15,240 nt of DNA. Origin: Bacteroidota bacterium (GTDB lineage: Bacteria; Bacteroidota; Ignavibacteria; UBA10030; UBA8401). This document shows, one piece after another, positions 7,348-14,691 of this stretch. The notes beneath the pieces were generated by a model. It did no database searches. It had not been told where the DNA came from and worked only from the letters and a program-made list of their open reading frames with translations. The position numbers were made by a program, and so were the translations under genes. The DNA lies in contig JAVBYH010000057.1 of assembly GCA_030824175.1 (NCBI GenBank), positions 1 to 15,240 on the forward strand, in the 5' to 3' direction. Within the stretch, counting starts at the first letter, position 1. Every line of letters starts with the position of its first letter.

Positions 7348-9714
7348 TCATGCCAGCACTTTCACCGCCACGATGGTGAGGTCGTCGGCGAGGGGCGCGG
7401 TGCCGGCCCATTGCGCGCTGCGTTCGGCGATGATGCGCACGATTTCTTCCGCCGAACGGTCTCCTGCTTCGGCGAGCACATCCGCAACACGGTCGATCCC
7501 GTATGTGTCGTGAGCGGCATCGAACAATTCGCTCAGGCCGTCGGTCATCATCAGGAGGATGTCGCCGGGATGAACAGGCGAGACGATTGAAGCGTATGGA
7601 AAATCGTAGAACGCGCCGAGAGGCATCGCCTTCAGCACGATGTGTTCCACCGCGCGCGTTTCCTTCCTGTAGATGAGCAAGGGCGGAATGCCGGCGGAGC
7701 TGTATGTGAGCGTGGAGCCGGAGATGCGCGCGATCGACATGCACATCGTCAGCTGGTTGAGGTTCATCGTCTTTATCGAACGGTTCGCTTCGCGCATGAT
7801 CGTGAGGAGGTCCGCCTCGCCCGAGAGCATAGTGAAGAGCCCCTTGCTCAGGATGACCATCATGCCCGCCTTCAGTCCGTGTCCCGTGGCATCGCCGATG
7901 ACCGCCGTCATCGCGCCGTCGGGCCCGGGGAAGAAATCGTAATAGTCGCCGCCCACTTCGGTTGCCGTTCTCATGTAGCATCCGATCCCGAGGCGGTTGT
8001 GCGACGGCACCTCTTTCGGAAGCAGCGACAGTTGAAGGGTGCGCGCCGATTCGAGTTCGCGCGTTTTCCTGTCGTTCTCCGCCTCGCGAAGCCTGCTTTC
8101 GAGTTCAAGCTTCGCCGTCACCTTTTCCTGCTCGATGGCCTGCTCCGAGAGCTCCTTCACCGTCTCGAGCTGGACGAGAAGATCCTTGTTGACCGCTGCG
8201 AAATTAAGCGAGAGGTAGAGAGACATCGCGACGGTGAATGCGATCAGTCCGTAGACGAACATCTGCCGATCGCCGAACGGCGCAGGGATGAGCCCGAAAT
8301 CGACGAGCAGCTGGATGACGACGAACACGATAAGCACAATGAAACCCGAGAGTATGATCGCCTCCCCCTTCTGCGCAGACGATGACCTGTCGTGCCGCAT
8401 CGAGAGGATCAGGTCAAGGATTGTCACCCCGAAGAAGGCATAATTCGCCGTCGGCGACAGACCGATGGGGTCGATGAATGCGACGGCACAGGCGGCAATG
8501 AACAGCACGCAGAACAGCCGCCACCGCTTCGGCAGCACCATCGCCCCTGCCGCATATCCGGTGAGCATGCCGAAGAAGATCGCCACCGGCATGGAAAGAC
8601 AGTTCAGCCTGTAGAAGAGAATGATGTCATCCGGATCCGTGGCAATGAACCGCTCGTAGCCGAAATAAGTGATGCCTGCAAATCCGAGCAGGCTGATGGC
8701 ATAGAAGAGGTTTTCCCTCCGCACGGGGTAGAATGCGTAGATGATGAGATGGAGGATGAAGAGGATGAACGGGATCGTTGTGAAGACCATTTGCCGGGCC
8801 GATGTGCTTTGGAGCTGAGCCGGCAATTGCGTGAGAACCGTGTTCATATCCCTTATATAAACGACGAAACCCGGGGAGAATCCGAGACGCAGATGTTCCT
8901 TCCATTCGCGGTTCGCATAGCGTACGGCGATTACCTGGTCGCGCTTCGGCTCGATGCGCAACGCCTTCCAGAGACGGTTCTGAGACGGCCCGTATGGAAC
9001 GCCGGCATCACCGATTTCGCCAAAAGAATAGAGGAGCGTGCCGTTATAGTACACATCGGAGGCGCCGAGTTGTCCGATCGACAGGGCGAGTGTGCGGTTC
9101 CAAAGGGACGAATCGACGACTGCATGGAAACGAAACCATCCGACGCTGCCGGCAACGCCGGCGGAGTCCCCAAGCCATCGCATATACGTGTCGGCCGTCG
9201 CCCATGCGTCGTCATCGAACGCTTCTGCGGCCCAGGACGGCGAATCGCCCGGTCGATAGCGCCACTGGTTGTCGAGCAGCACCGCGGGCTTGTCCGATGT
9301 GAACATCTCGGACGACAGGAGCATCTTTCCGTTCGTTATTTCGTGCAGCCAACCGAAGACGCGGATGGTCACCGTCGTATCGCGCGCCGCGTGCAATAGG
9401 ATGTTCTCGAAGCGGTGATGCGTGCTGTCGACCGCTTCTTCCCACCATGATCCGGCATTCACCTTGAAGACGAGCTCCTCGCCCTCGGTGCAGGTGAGCG
9501 AGCCGGTCCATACGCTGTCCGACACGTTCGTCAACACAAAGCTGTCGGGCTTCCATCGGCCGAGCGCGTCCGAGCTGCCGGAGAGGAAGACGCGATCGGC
9601 GCGTATTCCGCGTTCTAATGCCACGCGGAACGTGACGGTGACGCACCGCGACGTCGTGTCCGTGCACGCCGGAAGGAGCAGTACGCAGCATATGAGGAGG
9701 ATGATGTGTTTCAT
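7348..9714 (-). CDS. 7TM receptor with CBM20-like sensor domain and SpoIIE/RsbU PP2C phosphatase output
   Basis: 788 residues counted from the ATG at 9714. A GTG at 9732 would add six residues before the signal sequence and is less likely. Residues 1-17 form a lipoprotein-like signal ending in the lipobox LPAC (C17). Residues 25-122 resemble a CBM20 starch-binding domain (VFLSGSSDALGRWKPD, VWTGSL, VFKVNAGSWWEEA). Residues 130-290 look like a jelly-roll carbohydrate-binding fold (GWFRFHAVVD, YYNGTLLYSFGEIG). About seven hydrophobic helices follow (310-505), as in 7TM-DISM receptors, then a coiled coil (510-565). The PP2C/SpoIIE domain (566-788) keeps its metal ligands: D590 and D593 in EVGGDYYDF, D608 in VIGDATGHG, D725 in MTDGLSE, and D777/D778 in LADDLTIVAV. 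The family dephosphorylates Ser/Thr-phosphorylated anti-anti-sigma (STAS) proteins. No STAS protein or RsbW-type kinase lies in the window. Sensing of an extracellular glycan is inference. Confidence 0.93.
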   Translation of the reverse strand: MKHIILLICCVLLLPACTDTTSRCVTVTFRVALERGIRADRVFLSGSSDALGRWKPDSFVLTNVSDSVWTGSLTCTEGEELVFKVNAGSWWEEAVDSTHHRFENILLHAARDTTVTIRVFGWLHEITNGKMLLSSEMFTSDKPAVLLDNQWRYRPGDSPSWAAEAFDDDAWATADTYMRWLGDSAGVAGSVGWFRFHAVVDSSLWNRTLALSIGQLGASDVYYNGTLLYSFGEIGDAGVPYGPSQNRLWKALRIEPKRDQVIAVRYANREWKEHLRLGFSPGFVVYIRDMNTVLTQLPAQLQSTSARQMVFTTIPFILFILHLIIYAFYPVRRENLFYAISLLGFAGITYFGYERFIATDPDDIILFYRLNCLSMPVAIFFGMLTGYAAGAMVLPKRWRLFCVLFIAACAVAFIDPIGLSPTANYAFFGVTILDLILSMRHDRSSSAQKGEAIILSGFIVLIVFVVIQLLVDFGLIPAPFGDRQMFVYGLIAFTVAMSLYLSLNFAAVNKDLLVQLETVKELSEQAIEQEKVTAKLELESRLREAENDRKTRELESARTLQLSLLPKEVPSHNRLGIGCYMRTATEVGGDYYDFFPGPDGAMTAVIGDATGHGLKAGMMVILSKGLFTMLSGEADLLTIMREANRSIKTMNLNQLTMCMSIARISGSTLTYSSAGIPPLLIYRKETRAVEHIVLKAMPLGAFYDFPYASIVSPVHPGDILLMMTDGLSELFDAAHDTYGIDRVADVLAEAGDRSAEEIVRIIAERSAQWAGTAPLADDLTIVAVKVLA

Positions 9715-9784
9715 TTGGAGAAGATAACCCACGGTTCAGTTGTGGAATATACGAAGAATTTTTATTATTCCTCCACATGAATTC

Positions 9785-9815
9785 ATCACGTGCACGGGCA
9801 ATCACGTGCACGGGC
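9785..9815 (-). repeat. Two-copy 15-bp direct repeat that can fold into a hairpin
   Basis: ATCACGTGCACGGGC occurs at 9785-9799 and again at 9801-9815, period 16, starting 2 bp after the stop of the HD-GYP-like gene. Each copy contains overlapping palindromes (CACGTG, GTGCAC, CGTGCACG), so the two can pair as an 8-bp stem around an 8-nt loop. No U tract follows on the minus strand. It could be an mRNA-stabilising or attenuating hairpin, or a binding site for a dimeric protein. The rest of the gap to the receptor gene (9715-9784) is AT-richer and holds no other convincing signal. Confidence 0.7.
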
Positions 9816-9817
9816 TG

Positions 9818-11035
9818 CTACTGCTCGGCGGTGACGATCCTGATCGGTTCGACGATGCGATCGTAGCCATTCCACTGCTGAAGGATCTTCACGGACGCCT
9901 CGGTAAGCATCGTGTTCTTCTGCAGCAGCACCATGCCCAACTGTGTCCGGATGTCCTCCAGGAGCGTCATACCGGGAGCGATATGGAAGAGTGTAATATC
10001 CTGTTCCTTCCTGCCCCCCTTCGGAGACACGCTGCCGTTGAGCATGAGGTCGATGAGTCCGGTATCGTAGATGCCCTTGCGTTTGAGCATACCCTTGAGC
10101 ACGTCCTTGCCGCGGAAATTCGGCGTGCTCATTTTTTCAAGATCGAGCAGGATGTGGAGGAGCCGGGCGCCGAGGGGAATATTGTTTCCCATCGTCTGGT
10201 CGGCCTCGGGCTTTCCGCTGCCGTCGTAGTTCTTGGCCTGCAGACGGATGATCTCGGCCACGCCGCTGAACTGGGGCACATCCTTTAGGAGATCGGCGGC
10301 CACGATGAAATGGTTCGCCGCCAGCGGGAACCGGTCGATCGTGTGCAGGCCGTCCTTGTTGAGCGACACCTGTACAAGGGGCGGCAGCATCGCGATCCCG
10401 ATGTTGAACAGGTCGAGCGCGCGTTCCACGTCCCATCGCTCCTCGGCAGACACGCCGGGGACCATGTCGAGCATGAGCCTTCCGAGTTTGCGGACGCGTT
10501 CGGTCTGATTGGCCGCGCCGGGATTGATGTAGAACAACAGGTTGCTGAGCAGGCGGATGGATTGCGCCACCGTCCCGTCCAGCATGTCAGTCAGTGCGGC
10601 GTTCTGCCTGGCAAGCCGGAGGGTGAGATATTTATTCTCACTTATCAGGTTAAACTGGTCGACGCATTCCCGGACCAGTTGTTTGAGCGCCTCGTCGTCC
10701 CACGGTTTGTTCAAATAGCGGGCGATGCCCGACTCGTTGATGGCGCGCTGTGTATCCTCCAGGCTTGCGAAGCCGGTGAGGAGGATGCGTATCGTTTCCG
10801 CATGCGATTCCTTCACCTTTTTAAGCACGCCGACGCCGTCGAGTCCCGGCATGCGCTGATCCGAGATGACGAGCGCGAACGGGCCGTCGCGCTCCAGGAC
10901 TGTCCCGATCGACAGGGAATCCGAAAGCGTCTGGATATGATAACCCTCCCGGCGCATAAGAGAAGAAAAAGATGAGAGGAGATTTTCCTCGTCATCGACA
11001 TAGAGGACCTTCTTATTCGGGGCGTATGCGTCCAT
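9818..11035 (-). CDS. Response regulator with degenerate HD-GYP domain
   Basis: 405 residues. The receiver domain (8-125) has the acidic pair in VLYVDDEEN, phospho-acceptor D59 in VISDQRMPG, T87 in ILLTGF and K110 in YLNKPWDDE. Residues 150-310 align by pattern with HD-GYP: RVRKLGRLML, then ALDLFNIGIAMLP where A-LHDIGK-IP is expected, then KNYDGSGKP where HHE-DGSGYP is expected, then IPLGARLLHIL. The HD pair, the HHE motif and the Tyr of GYP are changed, so cyclic-di-GMP hydrolysis is unlikely and a binding or scaffold role is more plausible. The tail (APGMTLLEDI, VLLQKNTMLTEASVKIL) is the short domain often attached to HD-GYP regulators. AAGGA 7 nt before the ATG is a good Shine-Dalgarno. 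It starts 13 bp after the receiver-HDOD gene, and the two receivers are close relatives (both K-PWDDE). Confidence 0.9.
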   Translation of the reverse strand: MDAYAPNKKVLYVDDEENLLSSFSSLMRREGYHIQTLSDSLSIGTVLERDGPFALVISDQRMPGLDGVGVLKKVKESHAETIRILLTGFASLEDTQRAINESGIARYLNKPWDDEALKQLVRECVDQFNLISENKYLTLRLARQNAALTDMLDGTVAQSIRLLSNLLFYINPGAANQTERVRKLGRLMLDMVPGVSAEERWDVERALDLFNIGIAMLPPLVQVSLNKDGLHTIDRFPLAANHFIVAADLLKDVPQFSGVAEIIRLQAKNYDGSGKPEADQTMGNNIPLGARLLHILLDLEKMSTPNFRGKDVLKGMLKRKGIYDTGLIDLMLNGSVSPKGGRKEQDITLFHIAPGMTLLEDIRTQLGMVLLQKNTMLTEASVKILQQWNGYDRIVEPIRIVTAEQ

Positions 11036-11048
11036 TGTACTGTCCTTT

Positions 11049-12236
11049 TCAGTATATGTGTGATTTTTTTTTCGTCCACTCTTTCACCATCGGATCCACC
11101 CTCCGATCGTGCGCCCGCTGCTGATCACCCGACTCGACGATGTCGGCGATTTGTACAATCTGCGAGAGGGCGTCCCCCCGCGTGTCGTCATGGTGTTGTT
11201 CGATCGCCGCAATGATGGTTGCGGGAAAGTTCCACAACCGGAGCAGAGCCGCGCCGATCGCTGCGTGCGAGACTGTAAAGACGCGGCTTTCGGCCTCGTG
11301 GAGCGAAATCTGCAGCGTCTTGGAAAGGGTGATGAGCTGCCTGCTTTGGTCAGGGTTCGTATTGAATCGCACGAGAAACCCGATATCAATCAGGAGGCAG
11401 ACGGTATAGGCGAGAGTCGAGTCGTTAAATCCCGGCCATTCCTCGGCGATGGAGCGGCCGAGGACTGCACGGTGGACCGCGTGGCGCCAGAGATCGTCCA
11501 ACTCGATTCCGCATTCCTTGATGAGCTTGTCTTCAGTATGATGATGAATGCTCATTGCAAAGATGAGGCTTTCGACATATTCGGCGCCGATGAAGCTCAC
11601 GGCTTCGAGCGCAGTGGAGATCGGTTGTCGCCCAGAATAATAGATGGAATTCGAGATCCGCATGAGGCGCGCCATGAGTGCCGGCACTTTTTCAACTTCC
11701 GCGGCGAGTTCCCGAATTGTCCGCGTTTCCTTCCTGAGGATACGCTGGATTTGTTGCTGCGCTTCGGGTGGGGACGGCAATGATGAGATGCTCTGCAATA
11801 TTGCGTCAAGGTGTCGGATCCGGAGCTCTTGCCGTGTGGCGATCACGCCTGCGATGATCCGCAGCATTTTTTCATCATCCCAGGGCTTCGTGATGAATTG
11901 ATGGGCGACGCTGTGTGCAATGGCGTCGAAAATGATGACTTTATCCTCATATCCGCTCAACATCAACCGTGTGGAAGTCGGGCAGAGCAGCATCGCCTGG
12001 TCGAGAAACTCGATGCCGTTCATCTCCGGCATTCGCATGTCCGAGATGATCACATCGGGTGTGCGATGGGTGACGAACTCGACGGCATCGTACCCATTGT
12101 CGAAAAGGAATATGTCGTACTGCTGCCGGCGCAGCAGGCTCCGCAAGGAGGAGAGTATCGATCGTTCATCATCGACTATCACAAGGCATGGGCGGTCCCC
12201 GGTGGTCACATTCGTATTTTTCGGTCCGGTTGTCAT
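11049..12236 (-). CDS. Response regulator with HDOD output domain
   Basis: 395 residues from the ATG at 12236, which overlaps the stop of the upstream kinase gene in an ATGA, a standard sign of translational coupling. The frame stays open further upstream to 12359, but that stretch (Met-Asp-Arg then four His) is the kinase gene read in another frame. The receiver (15-135) has LVIVDDERS, phospho-acceptor D66 in VIISDMRMPE, Ser in LMLSGYE and K117 in FITKPWDDE. HDOD spans about 145-370: LPSPPEAQQQI, PALMARLMRISNSIYY, TALEAVSFIG and HAAIGAALLRLWNFP, with a late AIEQHHDD. HDOD domains are catalytically silent HD-fold modules, usually protein-interaction outputs in signalling. The typical LLHDIG is LLIDIG here. 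The C-terminus (EWTKKKSHIY) is encoded across an A9 run at 11064-11072. Confidence 0.92.
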   Translation of the reverse strand: MTTGPKNTNVTTGDRPCLVIVDDERSILSSLRSLLRRQQYDIFLFDNGYDAVEFVTHRTPDVIISDMRMPEMNGIEFLDQAMLLCPTSTRLMLSGYEDKVIIFDAIAHSVAHQFITKPWDDEKMLRIIAGVIATRQELRIRHLDAILQSISSLPSPPEAQQQIQRILRKETRTIRELAAEVEKVPALMARLMRISNSIYYSGRQPISTALEAVSFIGAEYVESLIFAMSIHHHTEDKLIKECGIELDDLWRHAVHRAVLGRSIAEEWPGFNDSTLAYTVCLLIDIGFLVRFNTNPDQSRQLITLSKTLQISLHEAESRVFTVSHAAIGAALLRLWNFPATIIAAIEQHHDDTRGDALSQIVQIADIVESGDQQRAHDRRVDPMVKEWTKKKSHIY

Positions 12237-14683
12237 GATTGGCGTTCGGCTTCCTCCTGTTCGAGCGGCAATGTGAGCGTGAATGTTGTGCCGACACCTA
12301 CTTCGCTCTCGACGGAGATGGCGCCGTGATGTTTTTCCATGATGGTGGTGACGATCCACAGCCCAAGCCCTGTTCCCTTGCCAACCGGCTTCGTCGTGTA
12401 GAAGGGATCGAATATGCGCTTAATTGTGTCCTGGGTCATTCCCATTCCTGTATCGGTGATCATCACCCGGATCGCACCGGATGCGAGGACGGTCCGAAGC
12501 GTGATCTCTCCCTTTTCGGGAATGGCGTGTGCCGCGTTAACAAGAAGGTTCACGAACACCTGTTTGATCTCGCCGATGCTGCAGGGAATCTCGGGAAGAC
12601 TCCCATACTCCTTGTGGATCGTCGTTTTGTACTTGATCTCGTTCCAGACGAGCGTCAGCGTTTCATCGAGTGTCTGATTGATGTCCGCCATCGTGAAGTC
12701 GTTCGTCGCCATATGCGAGAAGCCCCGCAGTTGGTCGACGATGCGCTTGATGCGCGACGATCCTTCGATCGTGTGTTTCATGAGTTCGGTGAAATCGCGG
12801 TCGATGAAGTCGAGGTCGAGGCGCACGCCCTCCTCCTCCAGCACATCGAGGGCGGGACGAAGGCCGGCTTGTTCCCGCGCGATGGCGCCGAAGTCCTGCC
12901 ATGCCCGCAAATGGGTCCGTATCTCCTGATAGTATTCGGCGAACCGGTTGAGGTTGCTGGACACGAATGCGAGCGGATTATTGATCTCGTGGGCGATGCC
13001 TGCGGTGAGTTGACCGATGGACGCTAGTTTCTCGGATTGAACGAGGCCCGATTGCATTTGCTTGAGGCGTTGCACTGTTCGTTCGATCTCCTCGTTTTTC
13101 CGCTTCACGCTATCGAGCACCCGGTGGAGCTCCGCCTCATTCTGTTTTCGTTCCGTGATGTCGCGCATCACCATCAGAATCTTCGACCCGGCATCATCAA
13201 TGAGGAGGCTGATCGTCGCTTCGACCGTCACCCAGGACCCGTCTTGCCTGCGGAAACGGAATTCCGTGGGGCGGTGGGCCATCGACCATTGGACGGCCTC
13301 GATTTCCTCCTTCACCCGTGCAAGGTCTTCCGGGTGCACCTTAGTGAAGATATGTTCGCCCTGGAGCAGGGAGGCGTCGTATCCGAGTTTAATGAGCGAC
13401 GGGCTCGCGTAGAGGCAGTCACCCGTCGTCGTGAACGAGATGATGCAGTCGGCGACATTTTCCGATATCAGGCGGAACCGTTCCTCGCTCGTCCGGAGCT
13501 CTTCTTCCCTGCGCTTCTGGACGGTGATATCGTTCATCATCGTGCACAGGGCGCTCCTGCCGTTAAAGGTGATTGGATTCACGCTGATGCGGACGGGGAT
13601 GATGCCTCCCGTTTTCTGCTTGTAGAGACGCTCACCGGTAACTATTTCGCGCAGGTGGGCGATCCGCGTGATGCGTTCGTCGATACTCTGTACACTTGCG
13701 GCGATGATGTCGTAGACAGTCAGTTCGAGGACTTCTTCGGCAGTGTAGCCGAGCAACTGATGAAATGATTTGTTAGCCTGGACGATCCGTCGCGATTCGA
13801 CATCCATAATGTAGATACCGTCGGCGCTCTGTTCGATGATGTCCCGATAGCGCTGCTCGCTTTCCTTGAGCGCGAGATCGGCGAGTTTTCTCGTCGTGAT
13901 GTTGTGGCCGATGCCGACGAGACCGATGATCGTATTACTGTCATCCCGCAGGGCGATCTTCGAGGTGAGGAGCCACTGGATGCGTCCTTCACTGTCGGTG
14001 AAGCTTTCTTCCCGGTTGATGACGGGCTCGCCGGTACGCAGCACCTGCTGGTCGTCGTGATAGAATGCGGCGGCCATGTCGGGGGGGAACAGGTCGAAAT
14101 CGTCCTTCCCCAGTATTTCGGCTTCCGTGCGCTTCCCGGTGTTGCGCACATCGGTGCTGTTGGCAATGAACTTCCTGCACAGCGTGTCCTTCACATACAC
14201 TGCATCGGGGATATTGTCGATCAGTGTCCGCAGCAGCGTACGTTCTTTCACGAGATCATCGTGCGCCTTCTTCTGTGCAGTCACATCCCGCACGACGCAG
14301 AGAAGGACGGGCGCGGCCTCGATGATGACGGGTGTCGCTGTCACTTCCGCGGAGAATGTCGAACGGTCCGTCCGTTGGTGCAGCCAGGGAAATGTGATGG
14401 TGCCTTCGGCGCGACACCGGCAGACGATGGTCTCGGCCAGTGCGCGTGAGTCTTCTCCATTGGGCTGGAACGCCGGCGAGAGGTCCGACGGATGTTTGCT
14501 GCAGAAATCCTCCTTCCGGGCGAACCCGAACATCCGCAGCGCGGCGGGATTGGCATCGACGAACCGGTCCGTCCCGAACACGACAACGGCATCGGTCAGT
14601 GTTTCGTACAGGATTCGGAATTTCTCCTCCGGATCCTTGAAATTCCCCGCACCGGTCTTGCCCCGTGATTCAATGGAGTTCAT
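12233..14683 (-). CDS. Four-PAS sensor histidine kinase, NtrB/ZraS-like
   Basis: 816 residues with no membrane segment, probably cytoplasmic. Four PAS domains lie at about 20-138, 148-266, 276-390 and 400-513, each ending in a DIT-type PAC motif (RDVTAQKK, HNITTRK, NDITVQK, RDITERK). A coiled coil (515-550) leads to the HisKA domain with H565 in GQLTAGIAHEINNPLAF. The ATPase domain carries N716 in FVNLLVNAAHAI, DTGMGM (744-749), IFDPFYTTKPVGKGTGLGL and a final VGVGTTFTLTLPL. The insert between the H box and the second helix (about 580-640, FAEYYQEIRT onward) is long and typical of kinases that pair with separate receivers. No receiver is fused. The next two genes are receiver proteins, the first overlapping this gene by 4 bp, so they are the likely phospho-acceptors. 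The start is 8 bp after the stop of the hybrid kinase; the Shine-Dalgarno is weak. Confidence 0.95.
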   Translation of the reverse strand: MNSIESRGKTGAGNFKDPEEKFRILYETLTDAVVVFGTDRFVDANPAALRMFGFARKEDFCSKHPSDLSPAFQPNGEDSRALAETIVCRCRAEGTITFPWLHQRTDRSTFSAEVTATPVIIEAAPVLLCVVRDVTAQKKAHDDLVKERTLLRTLIDNIPDAVYVKDTLCRKFIANSTDVRNTGKRTEAEILGKDDFDLFPPDMAAAFYHDDQQVLRTGEPVINREESFTDSEGRIQWLLTSKIALRDDSNTIIGLVGIGHNITTRKLADLALKESEQRYRDIIEQSADGIYIMDVESRRIVQANKSFHQLLGYTAEEVLELTVYDIIAASVQSIDERITRIAHLREIVTGERLYKQKTGGIIPVRISVNPITFNGRSALCTMMNDITVQKRREEELRTSEERFRLISENVADCIISFTTTGDCLYASPSLIKLGYDASLLQGEHIFTKVHPEDLARVKEEIEAVQWSMAHRPTEFRFRRQDGSWVTVEATISLLIDDAGSKILMVMRDITERKQNEAELHRVLDSVKRKNEEIERTVQRLKQMQSGLVQSEKLASIGQLTAGIAHEINNPLAFVSSNLNRFAEYYQEIRTHLRAWQDFGAIAREQAGLRPALDVLEEEGVRLDLDFIDRDFTELMKHTIEGSSRIKRIVDQLRGFSHMATNDFTMADINQTLDETLTLVWNEIKYKTTIHKEYGSLPEIPCSIGEIKQVFVNLLVNAAHAIPEKGEITLRTVLASGAIRVMITDTGMGMTQDTIKRIFDPFYTTKPVGKGTGLGLWIVTTIMEKHHGAISVESEVGVGTTFTLTLPLEQEEAERQS

Positions 14684-14691
14684 GGTAGTCT

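Noticed and set aside
8392..9399. Plus-strand open frame of 335 codons opposite the receptor gene
   Set aside because: The composition is Arg/Glu/His-rich low-complexity and it lies opposite the receptor's membrane and sensor domains. There is no ribosome binding site or motif.
9745..9775. Imperfect inverted repeat GGAATA...TATTCC and a TATATT -10-like box before the receptor gene
   Set aside because: The stem is AT-rich and short with a mismatch at its base, and no -35 lies at a suitable distance; not strong enough to call a promoter or terminator.
12237..12359. 41-residue upstream extension of the receiver-HDOD protein with a His-rich start
   Set aside because: It lies inside the 3' end of the PAS kinase gene in another frame. 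The ATGA overlap at 12233-12236 gives a much better start right before the receiver domain.
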